Shown here in pieces: positions 34,681-45,771 of a stretch of DNA of 64,000 bases. A program made the position numbers and the translations under genes. The stretch comes from an uncultured Myxococcales bacterium (GTDB lineage Bacteria > Myxococcota_A > UBA9042), in contig CAITYF010000161.1 in assembly GCA_903896545.1 (NCBI GenBank), forward strand, positions 62,001-126,000, read 5' to 3'. The notes beneath the pieces were generated by a model. It was not told the DNA's origin, did no database searches, and worked only from the letters and a program-made list of their open reading frames with translations. Every line of letters begins with the position of its first letter. Positions within the stretch are counted from its first letter, which is position 1.

Positions 34681-37600
34681 ATGATGATGCTGAATCGTTT
34701 GAATTTACTGGTTTGTTGTGGCGTGCTCGCGGTGGCGTGCGGGGCGACGCCGACGCCGGGAGCTGGCTCGACGCCCGACGACGTGGCCGCAGACGACGCG
34801 GATGGGACCTCCTATCCGGACTGTGAGTTTGACTGCACGACGGGGCAAGACGACGCGGTCGATACGTCCGCGGACGCCACTCCGGTCGACGTTCAAGATG
34901 CAGGTAAGGACGCGGTGCCCGATTCCGCTGACGTAGGCGAGCCCGACAGCGTGGGCACAGACATCGCGACACCCGACGTGAAGATCGACGCGGGCTGCGA
35001 TCCGCTGCCGATCTCGCTCGCGGCGGGCAGTTTGATCGTCAACGAACTGATGATTCATCCCAAAGCGGTGGGCGACGCGCTGGGTGAGTGGATCGAGATT
35101 CTGAACACGACGGCGGGCCCGATCCCGCTGACCGGCTTGTTCCTGAGCACGACCGATGGCTACAGCCACGCGATCTTTTCTTGCGGGCTGATTGTGCCGC
35201 CGGGCGGGGTCGTCACCCTGTGCCGCAGCGCGGATGCGAGCAAGAACGGCGGTGTGACGTGCGACTACGAGTATGGCGACGAGATCAAGCTGGCGAATCT
35301 GTCGGGCGGACTGTCGCTGCACAATGCGGTCGGCTTGAGTTCAACGCTGCAGGACGCGATCACCTGGGATTCCAATACGCTGCCGGTCGATGGCAAGTCC
35401 TGGAGCCTCGATCCCGGACACGCCGACGCGACGTCCGATGACAACGTCGACTTCTGGTGCAGCGGCGCGAGCGCCTACGGCAGCGGTGATCTCGGCACGC
35501 CGGGCAGCATCAACGCCGATTGCCCCAAGCCGGTCGACACGGACGTTGACGGCATCGTCGACGGCAAGGACAACTGCCCCGCGGACGCCAATCCCGGCCA
35601 GGTCGACTCGGACAACGACAAGAAAGGCGACGCGTGCGACAACTGCGTCGCGATCGCCAACAGCGACCAACTCGACACGGACGGCGATGGCGCGGGCGAC
35701 GCGTGTGACCCGGCGGAGTGCGGCGACGGCGAATTGGACAGCAAGTATCCAGGCGGCGTGACCGGCGAACAGTGCGATGACGGCAACTCGGACAACGATG
35801 ACGGCTGCACGAGCGAGTGCAAGGTCGCGGCGGTGGTGCCCGTGGAACTGGTCATCACGGAAATTCTGGCGATTCCGTACAACGCGGACTCGCAGCCCGG
35901 TGAGTGGGTCGAACTGTACAACGGCTCAGCGAAGTCGATCGACCTGACCGGTTGGACGTTGAAGACGACAAAGGGCGGTCAAACTACGCTGCCAGCGCTG
36001 ACGATCGCGCCCGGCACGCGGCTGGCGTTTGGCGGCTCGACCGACACGCTCTACAACGGCGGCGCGCAGATCGACTGGGCGTGGCCGGTGACGTTCAGCT
36101 TGGACGATGTCTCGGACACGATCTCGCTCCTGCACGGCGCGGCGGTCATCGACGCGGTTCATTATGGCGTCAACACGCCCGCGCCTGTGTCGGGCAAGGC
36201 GCTGCAACTCGACCCGCTGTATCATTCGGTCGAGGCCAACGATCTGGCCAAGTTCTGGTGCCAATCCGACGCACCGTTCAACGCTGCCGATCCGACCTCC
36301 AGCGACCTGGGCACGCCGGACAAGGGCAACACGTCGTGCATTTCCGCTGGCCAGGACAAAGATGGCGACGGCACCAACAACGAGAGTGACAACTGCCCGT
36401 TCGACACCAACGCCGCTCAAAAAGACAGCGACGGCGACGGCTTGGGCGACGTGTGCGACAACTGCGCCGGCATCTCCAACGTCACGCAGGCGGACGGCGA
36501 TCACGATGGCGTGGGCGACGTGTGTGACAACTGCCCGCTTTTTGCCAACCCGAACCAGAGCGACATCGACGGCAACGGTTACGGCGACTTCTGTGACTCG
36601 CTCACCTGCGGCAACGGCAAGCTGGAGCTGTACGAAGTGTGCGATGACGGCAACAAGTTCTCCGGTGACGGCTGCTCGGCGACATGCCAGGTCGAGTCGT
36701 ACAATGCGGGCCAAGTCATCGTCTCCGAATTCATGGTCAAGCCCGTCGCCGTATTGGACAGCGTCGGCGAGTGGGTCGAACTCTACAACACGACCGATCA
36801 ACCGATCGACATCAGCGGCTGGACCCTGCACGACGACTTGACGCAGAAACACGTGATTTCACAGGGTGTGCCGTTTGTGATCCCCGCCAAGGGCTTCCGC
36901 GTGCTCGGCATCAACGGCGACAAAGCGAAGAACGGCGGCGTGCAGGTCGACTACGTCTACACGGACTTCACGCTGGCCAACAACGCGGACGCGATCGACC
37001 TGGACTGGAATGGCGTTGTCATCGACGCGGTGAAGTACATCAAACAGACGCCGAGCGTCGCGGGCTTTGACATCGCCGATGGCAAGTCAGTCTCTCTGGA
37101 TCCGGAGCACCTGAGCGCTGCGGATAACGATGTGGCCGGCAACTATTGCCCCGGCAAGTTCAAGTGGATCGGCAGCGCGGGCGATTTTGGCACGCCAGGC
37201 AAGTTGAACATCACGTGCAAGAACATCTGCCTCACCTCAGCCGACGGAACGCCGTGCGACGACGTGACGACACAGTGGTGTCAGGCTGGCGCGTGCGTGG
37301 TCAAGCCGTACTGCGGCGACAAGATCGTACAGTTGAGCCTGGGCGAAGAGTGCGACGACGGCAACGCGACCGTCGGCGACGGCTGTGACCTGACGTGCCA
37401 CATTGAAGTGAAGCCGACGGCGGACGGGACGCTCATCATCACGGAAGTTCAGGTCAATCCGGACGCGGTGGAAGATGCGGCGGGCGAATGGTTGGAAATC
37501 TACAACCCGACGAAGAAGGCGATCGACCTGACCGGCTGGAAGCTCAGCGACGCGACCGGCGACTTGCACGTCGTCTCAGCGGCATGCGGCGATGGTCTGA

Positions 37601-38868
37601 CGGAAGCTGGTGAAGAGTGCGATGACCACAACACCAAGGACGGCGACGGTTGCGACGCCGGGTGTCACGTCGAGGGCAGTTGCACGTTGCTGCAGCTGAA
37701 CGGTTCCACGGGCGTCGTGACGGTGACTCCCAAGAGCGCACTTCCGTTCGCTAAGAACCTGACCGTACACGGCTGGTTCCTTCTGGATGAACTCTACGGA
37801 ACCGGCACCTGCCCGACGATTGGCGGGTTGTCGGCGTGCAGCGACCTCTTCAGTTACGGCGTCACGGGTGACTCGTCGTTCGGTGCGCGCATTCAGGGCG
37901 GCAAACTGCGGGTGTTCGTCGGCAGCGCCTACTTTGACCTCGCCGACGCGACGCAAGGCCAGTGGTTCCACCTCGCGCTGAGCTACGACGACGGCAAGCT
38001 CTACGCACTCCTGAACGGTGCGCTGGTTTTGCAGGTGTCCGTTGGCGGCTGGCCGACGGGCAACGCGTCGGTCCTCACGATTGGCGGCGCGCAAGAAGCG
38101 GGCAGCGGCGCACTTGTGCACGCGCTCAAAGGCTGTATCTCCAGCTTCCAAGCCTCCACCTCCTTTGGCGCGGCAATGCACCGCCCGATCGGCCCGCAGG
38201 TCAAGTGGCCGAACGCGTGGAAGGGCGACCTCGTCTCGATCGCGCTTGACGACGGCACCGGCACCGCGCCGATCGACGTCAAGGGCAACACGGTCAGCGC
38301 GACCGACCCGATGTGGAACACCGCTTACGGCCCATACTGCAAGGACGCCAACGGCTTTGTCGGCGGCAACTCGTCCAAGACACCAGGCGCTGCTGCGCTC
38401 ACGATCCCGGCAGGCGGCTACGCGCTCATCGGTCAGAAGATCGATCTGGCAACGAACAACGGCGTCAGCGTCCTCTACGGAATGGGCGACAGCCCCGCGG
38501 GCAGCGGGTTTGCCCTCAGCAACGGCGGCGACGAGGTCATCCTCAGCAACCCATCTGGCAAGGTGATTGATGAGGTCGTGTACGATTCCACCTTCCCGTA
38601 TGGTCAAGGCTACGCGATGATGTTGACCGGCAGTTGCTACGACACGACTGCCAACAACGCGGCCGCATGTTGGCAGGCCGCGTCGAGCGGTGGATGCGCG
38701 TATGGCGCGTACGTCGCCGCTTCGGGCAGCACCAACGCCAAGTGCGGCGTTGGTCTGTCGGCTTGTATCGCCACCGAAGTCTGTGAGGACGTCGGTGCTG
38801 GCGATCACGCTTGCCACTTGAAGGACCGCGGTACGCCCGGCGCCATCAACGTCTGCCCAGGACTTTGA
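34681..38868 (+). CDS. Large lipoprotein with lamin-tail, TSP3, DUF4215 and LamG-like domains
   Basis: A 1395-aa predicted lipoprotein (signal ends LAVAC, Cys20) with an Asp-rich tether to about 115. Domains in order: lamin-tail domain 1 (about 116-275, ELMIHPKAVGDALGEWIEI); thrombospondin type-3 calcium repeats (about 287-347); a Myxococcus-type Cys-rich repeat (DUF4215: QCDDGNSDNDDGC); lamin-tail 2 (384-555); TSP3 repeats (557-640); DUF4215; lamin-tail 3 (678-845); a DUF4215 repeat; the first half of lamin-tail 4 (917-965); DUF4215 plus a LamG-like beta-sandwich (967-1220); then the second half of lamin-tail 4 (1239 to end). Bacterial lamin-tail domains are usually surface or secreted modules. 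Calcium binding is likely from TSP3. ATG 34681 gives the lipobox. Confidence 0.82.
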   Translation: MMMLNRLNLLVCCGVLAVACGATPTPGAGSTPDDVAADDADGTSYPDCEFDCTTGQDDAVDTSADATPVDVQDAGKDAVPDSADVGEPDSVGTDIATPDVKIDAGCDPLPISLAAGSLIVNELMIHPKAVGDALGEWIEILNTTAGPIPLTGLFLSTTDGYSHAIFSCGLIVPPGGVVTLCRSADASKNGGVTCDYEYGDEIKLANLSGGLSLHNAVGLSSTLQDAITWDSNTLPVDGKSWSLDPGHADATSDDNVDFWCSGASAYGSGDLGTPGSINADCPKPVDTDVDGIVDGKDNCPADANPGQVDSDNDKKGDACDNCVAIANSDQLDTDGDGAGDACDPAECGDGELDSKYPGGVTGEQCDDGNSDNDDGCTSECKVAAVVPVELVITEILAIPYNADSQPGEWVELYNGSAKSIDLTGWTLKTTKGGQTTLPALTIAPGTRLAFGGSTDTLYNGGAQIDWAWPVTFSLDDVSDTISLLHGAAVIDAVHYGVNTPAPVSGKALQLDPLYHSVEANDLAKFWCQSDAPFNAADPTSSDLGTPDKGNTSCISAGQDKDGDGTNNESDNCPFDTNAAQKDSDGDGLGDVCDNCAGISNVTQADGDHDGVGDVCDNCPLFANPNQSDIDGNGYGDFCDSLTCGNGKLELYEVCDDGNKFSGDGCSATCQVESYNAGQVIVSEFMVKPVAVLDSVGEWVELYNTTDQPIDISGWTLHDDLTQKHVISQGVPFVIPAKGFRVLGINGDKAKNGGVQVDYVYTDFTLANNADAIDLDWNGVVIDAVKYIKQTPSVAGFDIADGKSVSLDPEHLSAADNDVAGNYCPGKFKWIGSAGDFGTPGKLNITCKNICLTSADGTPCDDVTTQWCQAGACVVKPYCGDKIVQLSLGEECDDGNATVGDGCDLTCHIEVKPTADGTLIITEVQVNPDAVEDAAGEWLEIYNPTKKAIDLTGWKLSDATGDLHVVSAACGDGLTEAGEECDDHNTKDGDGCDAGCHVEGSCTLLQLNGSTGVVTVTPKSALPFAKNLTVHGWFLLDELYGTGTCPTIGGLSACSDLFSYGVTGDSSFGARIQGGKLRVFVGSAYFDLADATQGQWFHLALSYDDGKLYALLNGALVLQVSVGGWPTGNASVLTIGGAQEAGSGALVHALKGCISSFQASTSFGAAMHRPIGPQVKWPNAWKGDLVSIALDDGTGTAPIDVKGNTVSATDPMWNTAYGPYCKDANGFVGGNSSKTPGAAALTIPAGGYALIGQKIDLATNNGVSVLYGMGDSPAGSGFALSNGGDEVILSNPSGKVIDEVVYDSTFPYGQGYAMMLTGSCYDTTANNAAACWQAASSGGCAYGAYVAASGSTNAKCGVGLSACIATEVCEDVGAGDHACHLKDRGTPGAINVCPGL

Positions 38869-38906
38869 TCGTTGCCGCAGCTGCCCGCGAGTCCCCGGAG
38901 TCTGCG

Positions 38907-39902
38907 ATGACCCAGAACGCTTTGGCCACGACGGATTCGCCGACTGACTTGGCGATGGTGGCGCGCGACCCGCTGCTGGACCCACTGGCAGAAGCCTTGG
39001 CCACCGGCGGCATCCACGTGCAGCGCCCGCTGCCCGCTGAGTGCGCGTGGCAAGCTTTTCTGCAAGGTGCGGTGCTGTGTGTCCTGGCGCCAGGCGCGAG
39101 TGAAACCCCGGAACAAGTCTGGCAATCCTTGGCCGATCGCGCCGCGCAATTGCTGCCGATTTCCGTTGCCGCCCTGCCGGAAGCGCGCCGGGCGGAGCAA
39201 GGCGATTGGCTCGCTGCCGGCTTTGACGACGTCGTTGTGGGCGGTTTTGACGCGACGGAGCGTGCTCAGCGTCTGCGCGGTCGCATGCGATCCCGCGGCG
39301 TGCGGCACTCGTTGGCCTCGCGCGATCCGCTGACCGGACTGCCGACGCAGCAAGTGTTTTTCTCGCGGCTTGATCCGACGATCCGCCTGTCTTCGCGCGC
39401 GAACATGCCGATGGCGGTCGCGGTCGTGGACTTGGACGGTTTCATCGCGATCGAACGTGAACGCGGCCGCGATGTGGCGCGCGCTTTGCTCATCGACATG
39501 TCCGAACACCTGCAATCGACGCTGCGGCGTTCCGACACCGTGGCGCGGTTGGGTGACGATCGTTTTGGCCTGATCCTGAACCACATCACGCCGTTTGAAG
39601 CGCGGCGTCTACTTTACAAGCTCTGGCGCAGCCTCGGATTGCGTCCTGAAACGCTGGAGCGTTTGGGGGAGTCGGCGAATCGCGTCACCTTTACCGCCGG
39701 CGTTGCGACCTTCCCGGGCGATTCGAGCGACGGTCAGGAGCTGTTTACGCGGGCTGAAATCGCGCTGGACGTCGCCCGCACGACGGGTCACCGCCGCGTG
39801 CTGCTCTATTCAGAGACTTGTGGCGATTCGGGAATGGCGACTCACGGAACCGATCTGCGCTATCACCGCGTCCAGTCCGGCGGTCGGGACGAACCGGAGT
39901 AA
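38907..39902 (+). CDS. Degenerate GGDEF protein with receiver-like N-terminus
   Basis: A 331-aa cytosolic protein. Residues 1-130 resemble a worn response-regulator receiver fold (VLCVLAPGA, LLPISVAALPEARR, GFDDVVVGGFDATERAQRL), with no clear phospho-Asp pocket. Residues about 145-315 are a GGDEF domain (SRDPLTGLPTQQVFFSRLD, MAVAVVDLDGFIAIERERG). The active site is GDDRF (216-220) in place of GGDEF, so cyclic-di-GMP synthesis is unlikely. The inhibitory I-site RxxD is kept as RRSD (207-210), five residues before. It may therefore be a cyclic-di-GMP receptor, as with PelD. ATG 38907 has GGAG 6 nt upstream; 38 bp separate it from the lamin-tail gene. Confidence 0.8.
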   Translation: MTQNALATTDSPTDLAMVARDPLLDPLAEALATGGIHVQRPLPAECAWQAFLQGAVLCVLAPGASETPEQVWQSLADRAAQLLPISVAALPEARRAEQGDWLAAGFDDVVVGGFDATERAQRLRGRMRSRGVRHSLASRDPLTGLPTQQVFFSRLDPTIRLSSRANMPMAVAVVDLDGFIAIERERGRDVARALLIDMSEHLQSTLRRSDTVARLGDDRFGLILNHITPFEARRLLYKLWRSLGLRPETLERLGESANRVTFTAGVATFPGDSSDGQELFTRAEIALDVARTTGHRRVLLYSETCGDSGMATHGTDLRYHRVQSGGRDEPE

Positions 39903-40275
39903 CCGGCCGTGACGATTCCGTGACGATTGCTTCATGGATCGCCCAGCCGGTCGCATTGCCAAAAAAATTCAGGCCGAACACTGGACGAAAGCCTCCGTTT
40001 GGGCCATAAAGCGGCCGCGCCGGGCCGGGTGCGGGTGCGTCATGGCCTTGGAATTTCCAGTTTCGCTGTTCGTCCTCTCAGGCTCGCGTTCTCATGCGCA
40101 AGCTGCGGGGCCTGTGATTCTGCAAAAAAGGTGTCTCACTTTTGCTCGCCTGTGATCGACAATTTTCGCGTGAATTGGAGCCTGGCTCCGCGCCATGCGA
40201 AACCTCGTTCTGCGAACCTGCAGTCAGCCCGTGCCGGGTAGCTACCGCCCCGCGGTGCGAAGGAACGCACAGACA
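39903..40275 (+). other. 373-bp gap before the act operon
   Basis: No gene is convincing here. An 11-bp sequence, CCGTGACGATT, is repeated in tandem at 39907-39917 and 39918-39928. I could not find a clear -35/-10 pair for actA, though one is expected because the gap is long and the operon starts here. Confidence 0.4.
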
Positions 40276-40872
40276 ATGAACCCACGAACTCTGACCCAGC
40301 GAATTCTTCGGCTCCTCCCGGCTATCGCGCTTCTTGCCGCGCTTTCCGGGTGCGACTACACGGACGTCACCGTGCCGACGTACCAAAAAGGCTACAAGCC
40401 GGTACAGCCGATTTCGTACTCCCACAAGCTGCACGCCGGCGATCTGCAGATGCAGTGCCAGTACTGCCACTTTGGCGCCGCGGAAAGCCGTAACGGCTCG
40501 ATTCCGCCGGTCAATGTGTGCATGAACTGCCACAAGACGATCAAGCCGGAGTCACCGCAGATCAAGAAGATCGCCGAAGCCTACGAGAAGGGCACGTCGA
40601 TCCCGTGGGTGAAAGTCCACAACTTGCCGGACTTCGTCAGCTTCAACCACAGCCGCCACGTGGGCCGCGGACTGGCTTGCCAGACGTGCCACGGACCTGT
40701 GCAGGAAATGGCGGAAGTCTATCAGTTCAGCTCGCTGGCCATGGGCTGGTGTGTGAACTGCCACCGCCAGTACAGCGAGAAAGACAGCGCTCAGTTTGGT
40801 CAGACGCCGCCGGAGCAGTTCAAAGATCTGCACCTGAAGCCCTCCACGGACTGCGCGGCCTGCCACCACTAA
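40276..40872 (+). CDS. actA: Alternative complex III subunit ActA, pentaheme cytochrome c
   Basis: A 198-aa lipoprotein cytochrome: signal ends LSGC (Cys26), then five CxxCH heme c sites at 61-65 (CQYCH), 82-86 (CMNCH), 125-129 (CQTCH), 149-153 (CVNCH) and 193-197 (CAACH). Five hemes is the ActA number. It passes electrons from the quinol-oxidising core of alternative complex III toward ActE or a periplasmic acceptor. ATG 40276 gives the signal; AAGGA lies about 12 nt upstream. The frame is open to 40195 but without a signal. It heads a six-gene operon actABCDEF. Confidence 0.93.
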   Translation: MNPRTLTQRILRLLPAIALLAALSGCDYTDVTVPTYQKGYKPVQPISYSHKLHAGDLQMQCQYCHFGAAESRNGSIPPVNVCMNCHKTIKPESPQIKKIAEAYEKGTSIPWVKVHNLPDFVSFNHSRHVGRGLACQTCHGPVQEMAEVYQFSSLAMGWCVNCHRQYSEKDSAQFGQTPPEQFKDLHLKPSTDCAACHH

Positions 40873-40932
40873 ATCAGGCGCATTTACTGCCCCAACGCCG
40901 AAGCACTTTTTAAGCTCCGGAGGACCATTTCG

Positions 40933-43900
40933 ATGGACCACAATCGCGACTCCAAGCACGACAACCACGAGGCCGGCCACAAGGCTGTGCAGTCGTTGGC
41001 GATCTCCAATGCCATCTCGGCCACGCGCAAGAACGCCCGCAAGCGGCGCTTTGTGAGCGTGGAAGAACTGACCCGTCAGGCGTCGGTCGAGGTTCTGCGC
41101 GAGCAGGAGCTCGGTCAGGTGCCGGTGGTCGGCGATGGCAGCGACCTGCCGCGTCGCGACTTCATGAAAGTCGTCGGTGCGACGTTCGCTGCCGCGAGCG
41201 TGACGGCCGCCTGCGCGCGCCTGCCGGAGCGTTACGCGCGTCCGTACGTGCAGAAGCCCGAAGAGCTGACGCCGGGTCGCGCCAACTGGTATGCGACGGC
41301 GTGCCGCACCTGCTCGGCGGGCTGTGGCCTTCTGGTCAAGAGCCGCGACGGCCGTCCCATCAAGGTCGAAGGCAACGCGGAGCACCCCGTCAGCAAGGGC
41401 GGCGTCTGCGCGGCCGGTCAGGCGGGCGTGCTGGATCTGTACGACGGCGATCGCCTGCGCGGTCCGACCGTTGGCGGTGCGCCGGCGAAGTGGGAAGCGG
41501 TTGACGCTGAAGTGGCCAAGCAGCTCGCGGCGTACGCGACCAATGGCAAGGCGCTCGCGCTGGTGACCGGTTCGATCAGCGGCCCGGCGAGCAAGGCGGT
41601 TATCGCCGCGTTCCAAAAGAAGTTTCCCGGCGCGCAGCACGTGGTGTACGAGGCCGATCCGATCGGCGCGATCGCTGCGGCGCACGCGCTGACGCACAGC
41701 AAGAAGGCCGTTCCGGGCTACAGCTTTGATCGTGCCGACTACGTGGTGTCCTTTGGCGCCGATTACCTGGGTACGTGGCTGCAGCCGGCCGCGTTTACCA
41801 AGCAGTGGGCGGCCAACCGCGTGGTGTCGCTCGACAAGAAGACGATGTCCCGCACGGTGCAGCTCGAGACGCACTTGTCGCTGACCGGCTCCAACGCCGA
41901 CGAGCGCGTGCGCATCCTGCCCAGCGAACAGCGCGATCTGGTGTTGGCGCTCGCGAGCAAGATCGGCAGCGCGACGGGCGCGGATCTGGGCGTGACGGCC
42001 AAGGGCAACGAGCAGATCGACAAAATCGCCAAGGCGCTGTTGGCGCACAAAGGCAAGTCGATCGTCGTGACGGACTCAGACGACGTGGCTGTGCAAGGCG
42101 CGGTGGCGTTCATCAACGAGCAGCTGGGCAACTACGGCAAGACGCTGGACCTGAACTCGCACCTGCAGTCCAACCTCGCGGACACGGCGGCGATCGAGAA
42201 GCTGCTGGCGGACGTGAAGTCCGGCGCGGTGACGGGTCTGATTCTGGTCGGCGTGAACCCGGCGTACGACAGTCCGACGCCCGGCGCGTGGGCGGAAGCG
42301 ATCAAGAAGGCGACGTTCTCCGTGGCGCTCTCGCAGCGTGCGGATGAAACGGCCAAGCTGGCGAAGATCATTGCGGCGAGCAGTCACGCGCTGGAATCGT
42401 GGGGCGATCTGGAGACGATCTCCGGCACGTTGACGGTCCAGCAGCCGCTGGTGAACCCACTTTTTGACACGCGTCAGGCGGAAGATTCGCTGCTCCTGTG
42501 GGCGGGCGCGCTGGTGGGCGAGAAGCCCGCGACGTTCCGGCCGTTCCTGCAAGAGACCTGGAAGACGCAGGTGACTGCGCGCGCTGGCAAGCCGGCCGAC
42601 TTCCTGAAGTTCTGGGACAAGTCGGTGCATGACGGTTACGTCGTCGTGGGTCGCGCGCTGGTGGTGCTCCCCGGTGGTCCGGTGGAAGCCGCGCCGCCGC
42701 AAGACGCGAAGGTGGCTGCACCCGTCGCTGCTGCCGCCGTTGCTGTTGCCGCGGATGCCTCGCCGGTCGCTGCGCCTGCTGACGCCTCACCGGTTGGTCT
42801 GCCCGCCGCTGCGACGCCCGAAGTGAAGCTGGAAGCGCCGCCGCCGCCGCTGTACACGCTGGAAGGCGTGAAGAAGGCGCTGGCGACTCCGGCGGCCAAG
42901 ATCGCGGGCGAAGGCAAGTTTGAGCTGGTGCTGTTCCCGACGGTCGCGCTGCGCCAGGGCCAGCAGGCGAACAACCCGTTCCTGCACGAAATGCCCGATC
43001 CGATCACCAAGTCGACGTGGGGCAACTACGCGATGGTCTCGCCCAAGACGGCGGCGGCGCTCGGCGTGGCTTCCTCGGACGTGCTCGCGGTGAAGGCCGG
43101 CGGTGCGACGGTGGAATTGCCCGTGGTTCTGGCGCCCGGCCTGCACGACAACGCGATCGCGCTGCCGCTGGGCTTTGGTCGCACGGATTCAGGCAAGATC
43201 GGCAACGGTTTGGGCAAGAACGTTCGCGTGCTCGCGCCCAATGGTGGCACGGTCAAGGCCGACGTCAGCAAGACGGGCGCGGTTGACCCGGTCGCGTTCA
43301 GTCAGGTCCACCACTCGTACGAGCACCGCGACAGCGTGCGTGAGACGAGCTTTGAAGAGTGGGCGGAAGACCCGAAAGCCGGCAACGAGACGCTCGAAGA
43401 GATGCTTCACCAGCCGGGCAAGAAGGACAAGCGCATCACGCGCTCGATCTGGAATCGCCACGAGTACCCCGGTCACAAATGGGGCATGGCGATCGACCTG
43501 AACAAGTGCACGGGCTGCGGTTCCTGCGTCGTGTCTTGCAACATCGAGAACAACATCCCGGTGGTGGGCAAGGCGGAAGTGCTGCTGCGTCGCGAAATGC
43601 ACTGGATGCGCATCGACCGCTACTATAGCGAGCGCGAAGCGGCGCCGGCGAACGGTCAGGACTGGGATTCGACCAAGGACGACCTGCTCGCCCTGGCCGA
43701 CAATCCGGAAGTCGTGCACATGCCGATGCTCTGCCAGCAGTGCGACAACGCGCCGTGCGAGACGGTCTGCCCGGTGCTGGCCACGGTGCACAGCTCGGAA
43801 GGCTTGAACACGCAGGCGTACAACCGCTGCATCGGCACCCGCTACTGCGCCAACAACTGCCCGTACAAGGTGCGCCGGTTCAACTGGTTCAACTACCCGC

Positions 43901-44343
43901 ACGGCGAAATGGAAGGCAAGCAGGAGACCGACCTGGTGGCGCTCGCGCTCAACCCGGACGTGGTCAAGCGCGCCCGCGGCGTGATGGAGAAGTGCAGCTT
44001 CTGCGTCCAGCGCATCCAGGAAGTCAAAGCGCTGGCGTCGCGCGAAGGTCGCATTGACCAGAACGCCAACGGCCAGATCTGCAAGCCGGACGAGGTCAAG
44101 ACCGCGTGCCAGCAGTCCTGCCCGGCGGACGCGATCACGTTTGGCGACATGAATGCCGCGAGTCAGGTCAAGAAGCTGTACGACGATCCGCGCAATTACT
44201 CGGCGCTGGTTGAGATCGGCACGCAGCCGGCCGTCACGTACATGACCAAGGTGCGCAATTCTGACCGGCCGCATGCGGCGAAGCACGGCGAAAAGAACGA
44301 ACACGGTCCTGCCAAGAAGGCGCCCGAAAAGGCGGAGGGTTAA
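40933..44343 (+). CDS. actB: Alternative complex III subunit ActB, fused molybdopterin-like and iron-sulfur domains
   Basis: An 1136-aa Tat substrate: PRRDFMKVVG (Arg74, Arg75) precedes a hydrophobic stretch. The N-terminal domain resembles the molybdopterin oxidoreductase fold and keeps a Cys pattern C124-x2-C127-x3-C131-x27-C159. An Ala/Pro-rich linker (about 590-640) precedes the rest of this domain. The ferredoxin part has C859/C862/C865/C869 and further clusters near 934-947, 966-976, 1021-1024 and 1059-1064, matching three 4Fe-4S and one 3Fe-4S centre in the family. It takes electrons from quinol oxidised at ActC and passes them to ActA. GGAGGA sits 8 nt before ATG 40933; actC starts 3 bp after the stop. 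Confidence 0.93.
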   Translation: MDHNRDSKHDNHEAGHKAVQSLAISNAISATRKNARKRRFVSVEELTRQASVEVLREQELGQVPVVGDGSDLPRRDFMKVVGATFAAASVTAACARLPERYARPYVQKPEELTPGRANWYATACRTCSAGCGLLVKSRDGRPIKVEGNAEHPVSKGGVCAAGQAGVLDLYDGDRLRGPTVGGAPAKWEAVDAEVAKQLAAYATNGKALALVTGSISGPASKAVIAAFQKKFPGAQHVVYEADPIGAIAAAHALTHSKKAVPGYSFDRADYVVSFGADYLGTWLQPAAFTKQWAANRVVSLDKKTMSRTVQLETHLSLTGSNADERVRILPSEQRDLVLALASKIGSATGADLGVTAKGNEQIDKIAKALLAHKGKSIVVTDSDDVAVQGAVAFINEQLGNYGKTLDLNSHLQSNLADTAAIEKLLADVKSGAVTGLILVGVNPAYDSPTPGAWAEAIKKATFSVALSQRADETAKLAKIIAASSHALESWGDLETISGTLTVQQPLVNPLFDTRQAEDSLLLWAGALVGEKPATFRPFLQETWKTQVTARAGKPADFLKFWDKSVHDGYVVVGRALVVLPGGPVEAAPPQDAKVAAPVAAAAVAVAADASPVAAPADASPVGLPAAATPEVKLEAPPPPLYTLEGVKKALATPAAKIAGEGKFELVLFPTVALRQGQQANNPFLHEMPDPITKSTWGNYAMVSPKTAAALGVASSDVLAVKAGGATVELPVVLAPGLHDNAIALPLGFGRTDSGKIGNGLGKNVRVLAPNGGTVKADVSKTGAVDPVAFSQVHHSYEHRDSVRETSFEEWAEDPKAGNETLEEMLHQPGKKDKRITRSIWNRHEYPGHKWGMAIDLNKCTGCGSCVVSCNIENNIPVVGKAEVLLRREMHWMRIDRYYSEREAAPANGQDWDSTKDDLLALADNPEVVHMPMLCQQCDNAPCETVCPVLATVHSSEGLNTQAYNRCIGTRYCANNCPYKVRRFNWFNYPHGEMEGKQETDLVALALNPDVVKRARGVMEKCSFCVQRIQEVKALASREGRIDQNANGQICKPDEVKTACQQSCPADAITFGDMNAASQVKKLYDDPRNYSALVEIGTQPAVTYMTKVRNSDRPHAAKHGEKNEHGPAKKAPEKAEG

Positions 44344-44346
44344 TCC

Positions 44347-45738
<1,392 letters not shown>

Positions 45739-45771
45739 GCCATTACGCACCTGAACGGAGATATGGCTGCC

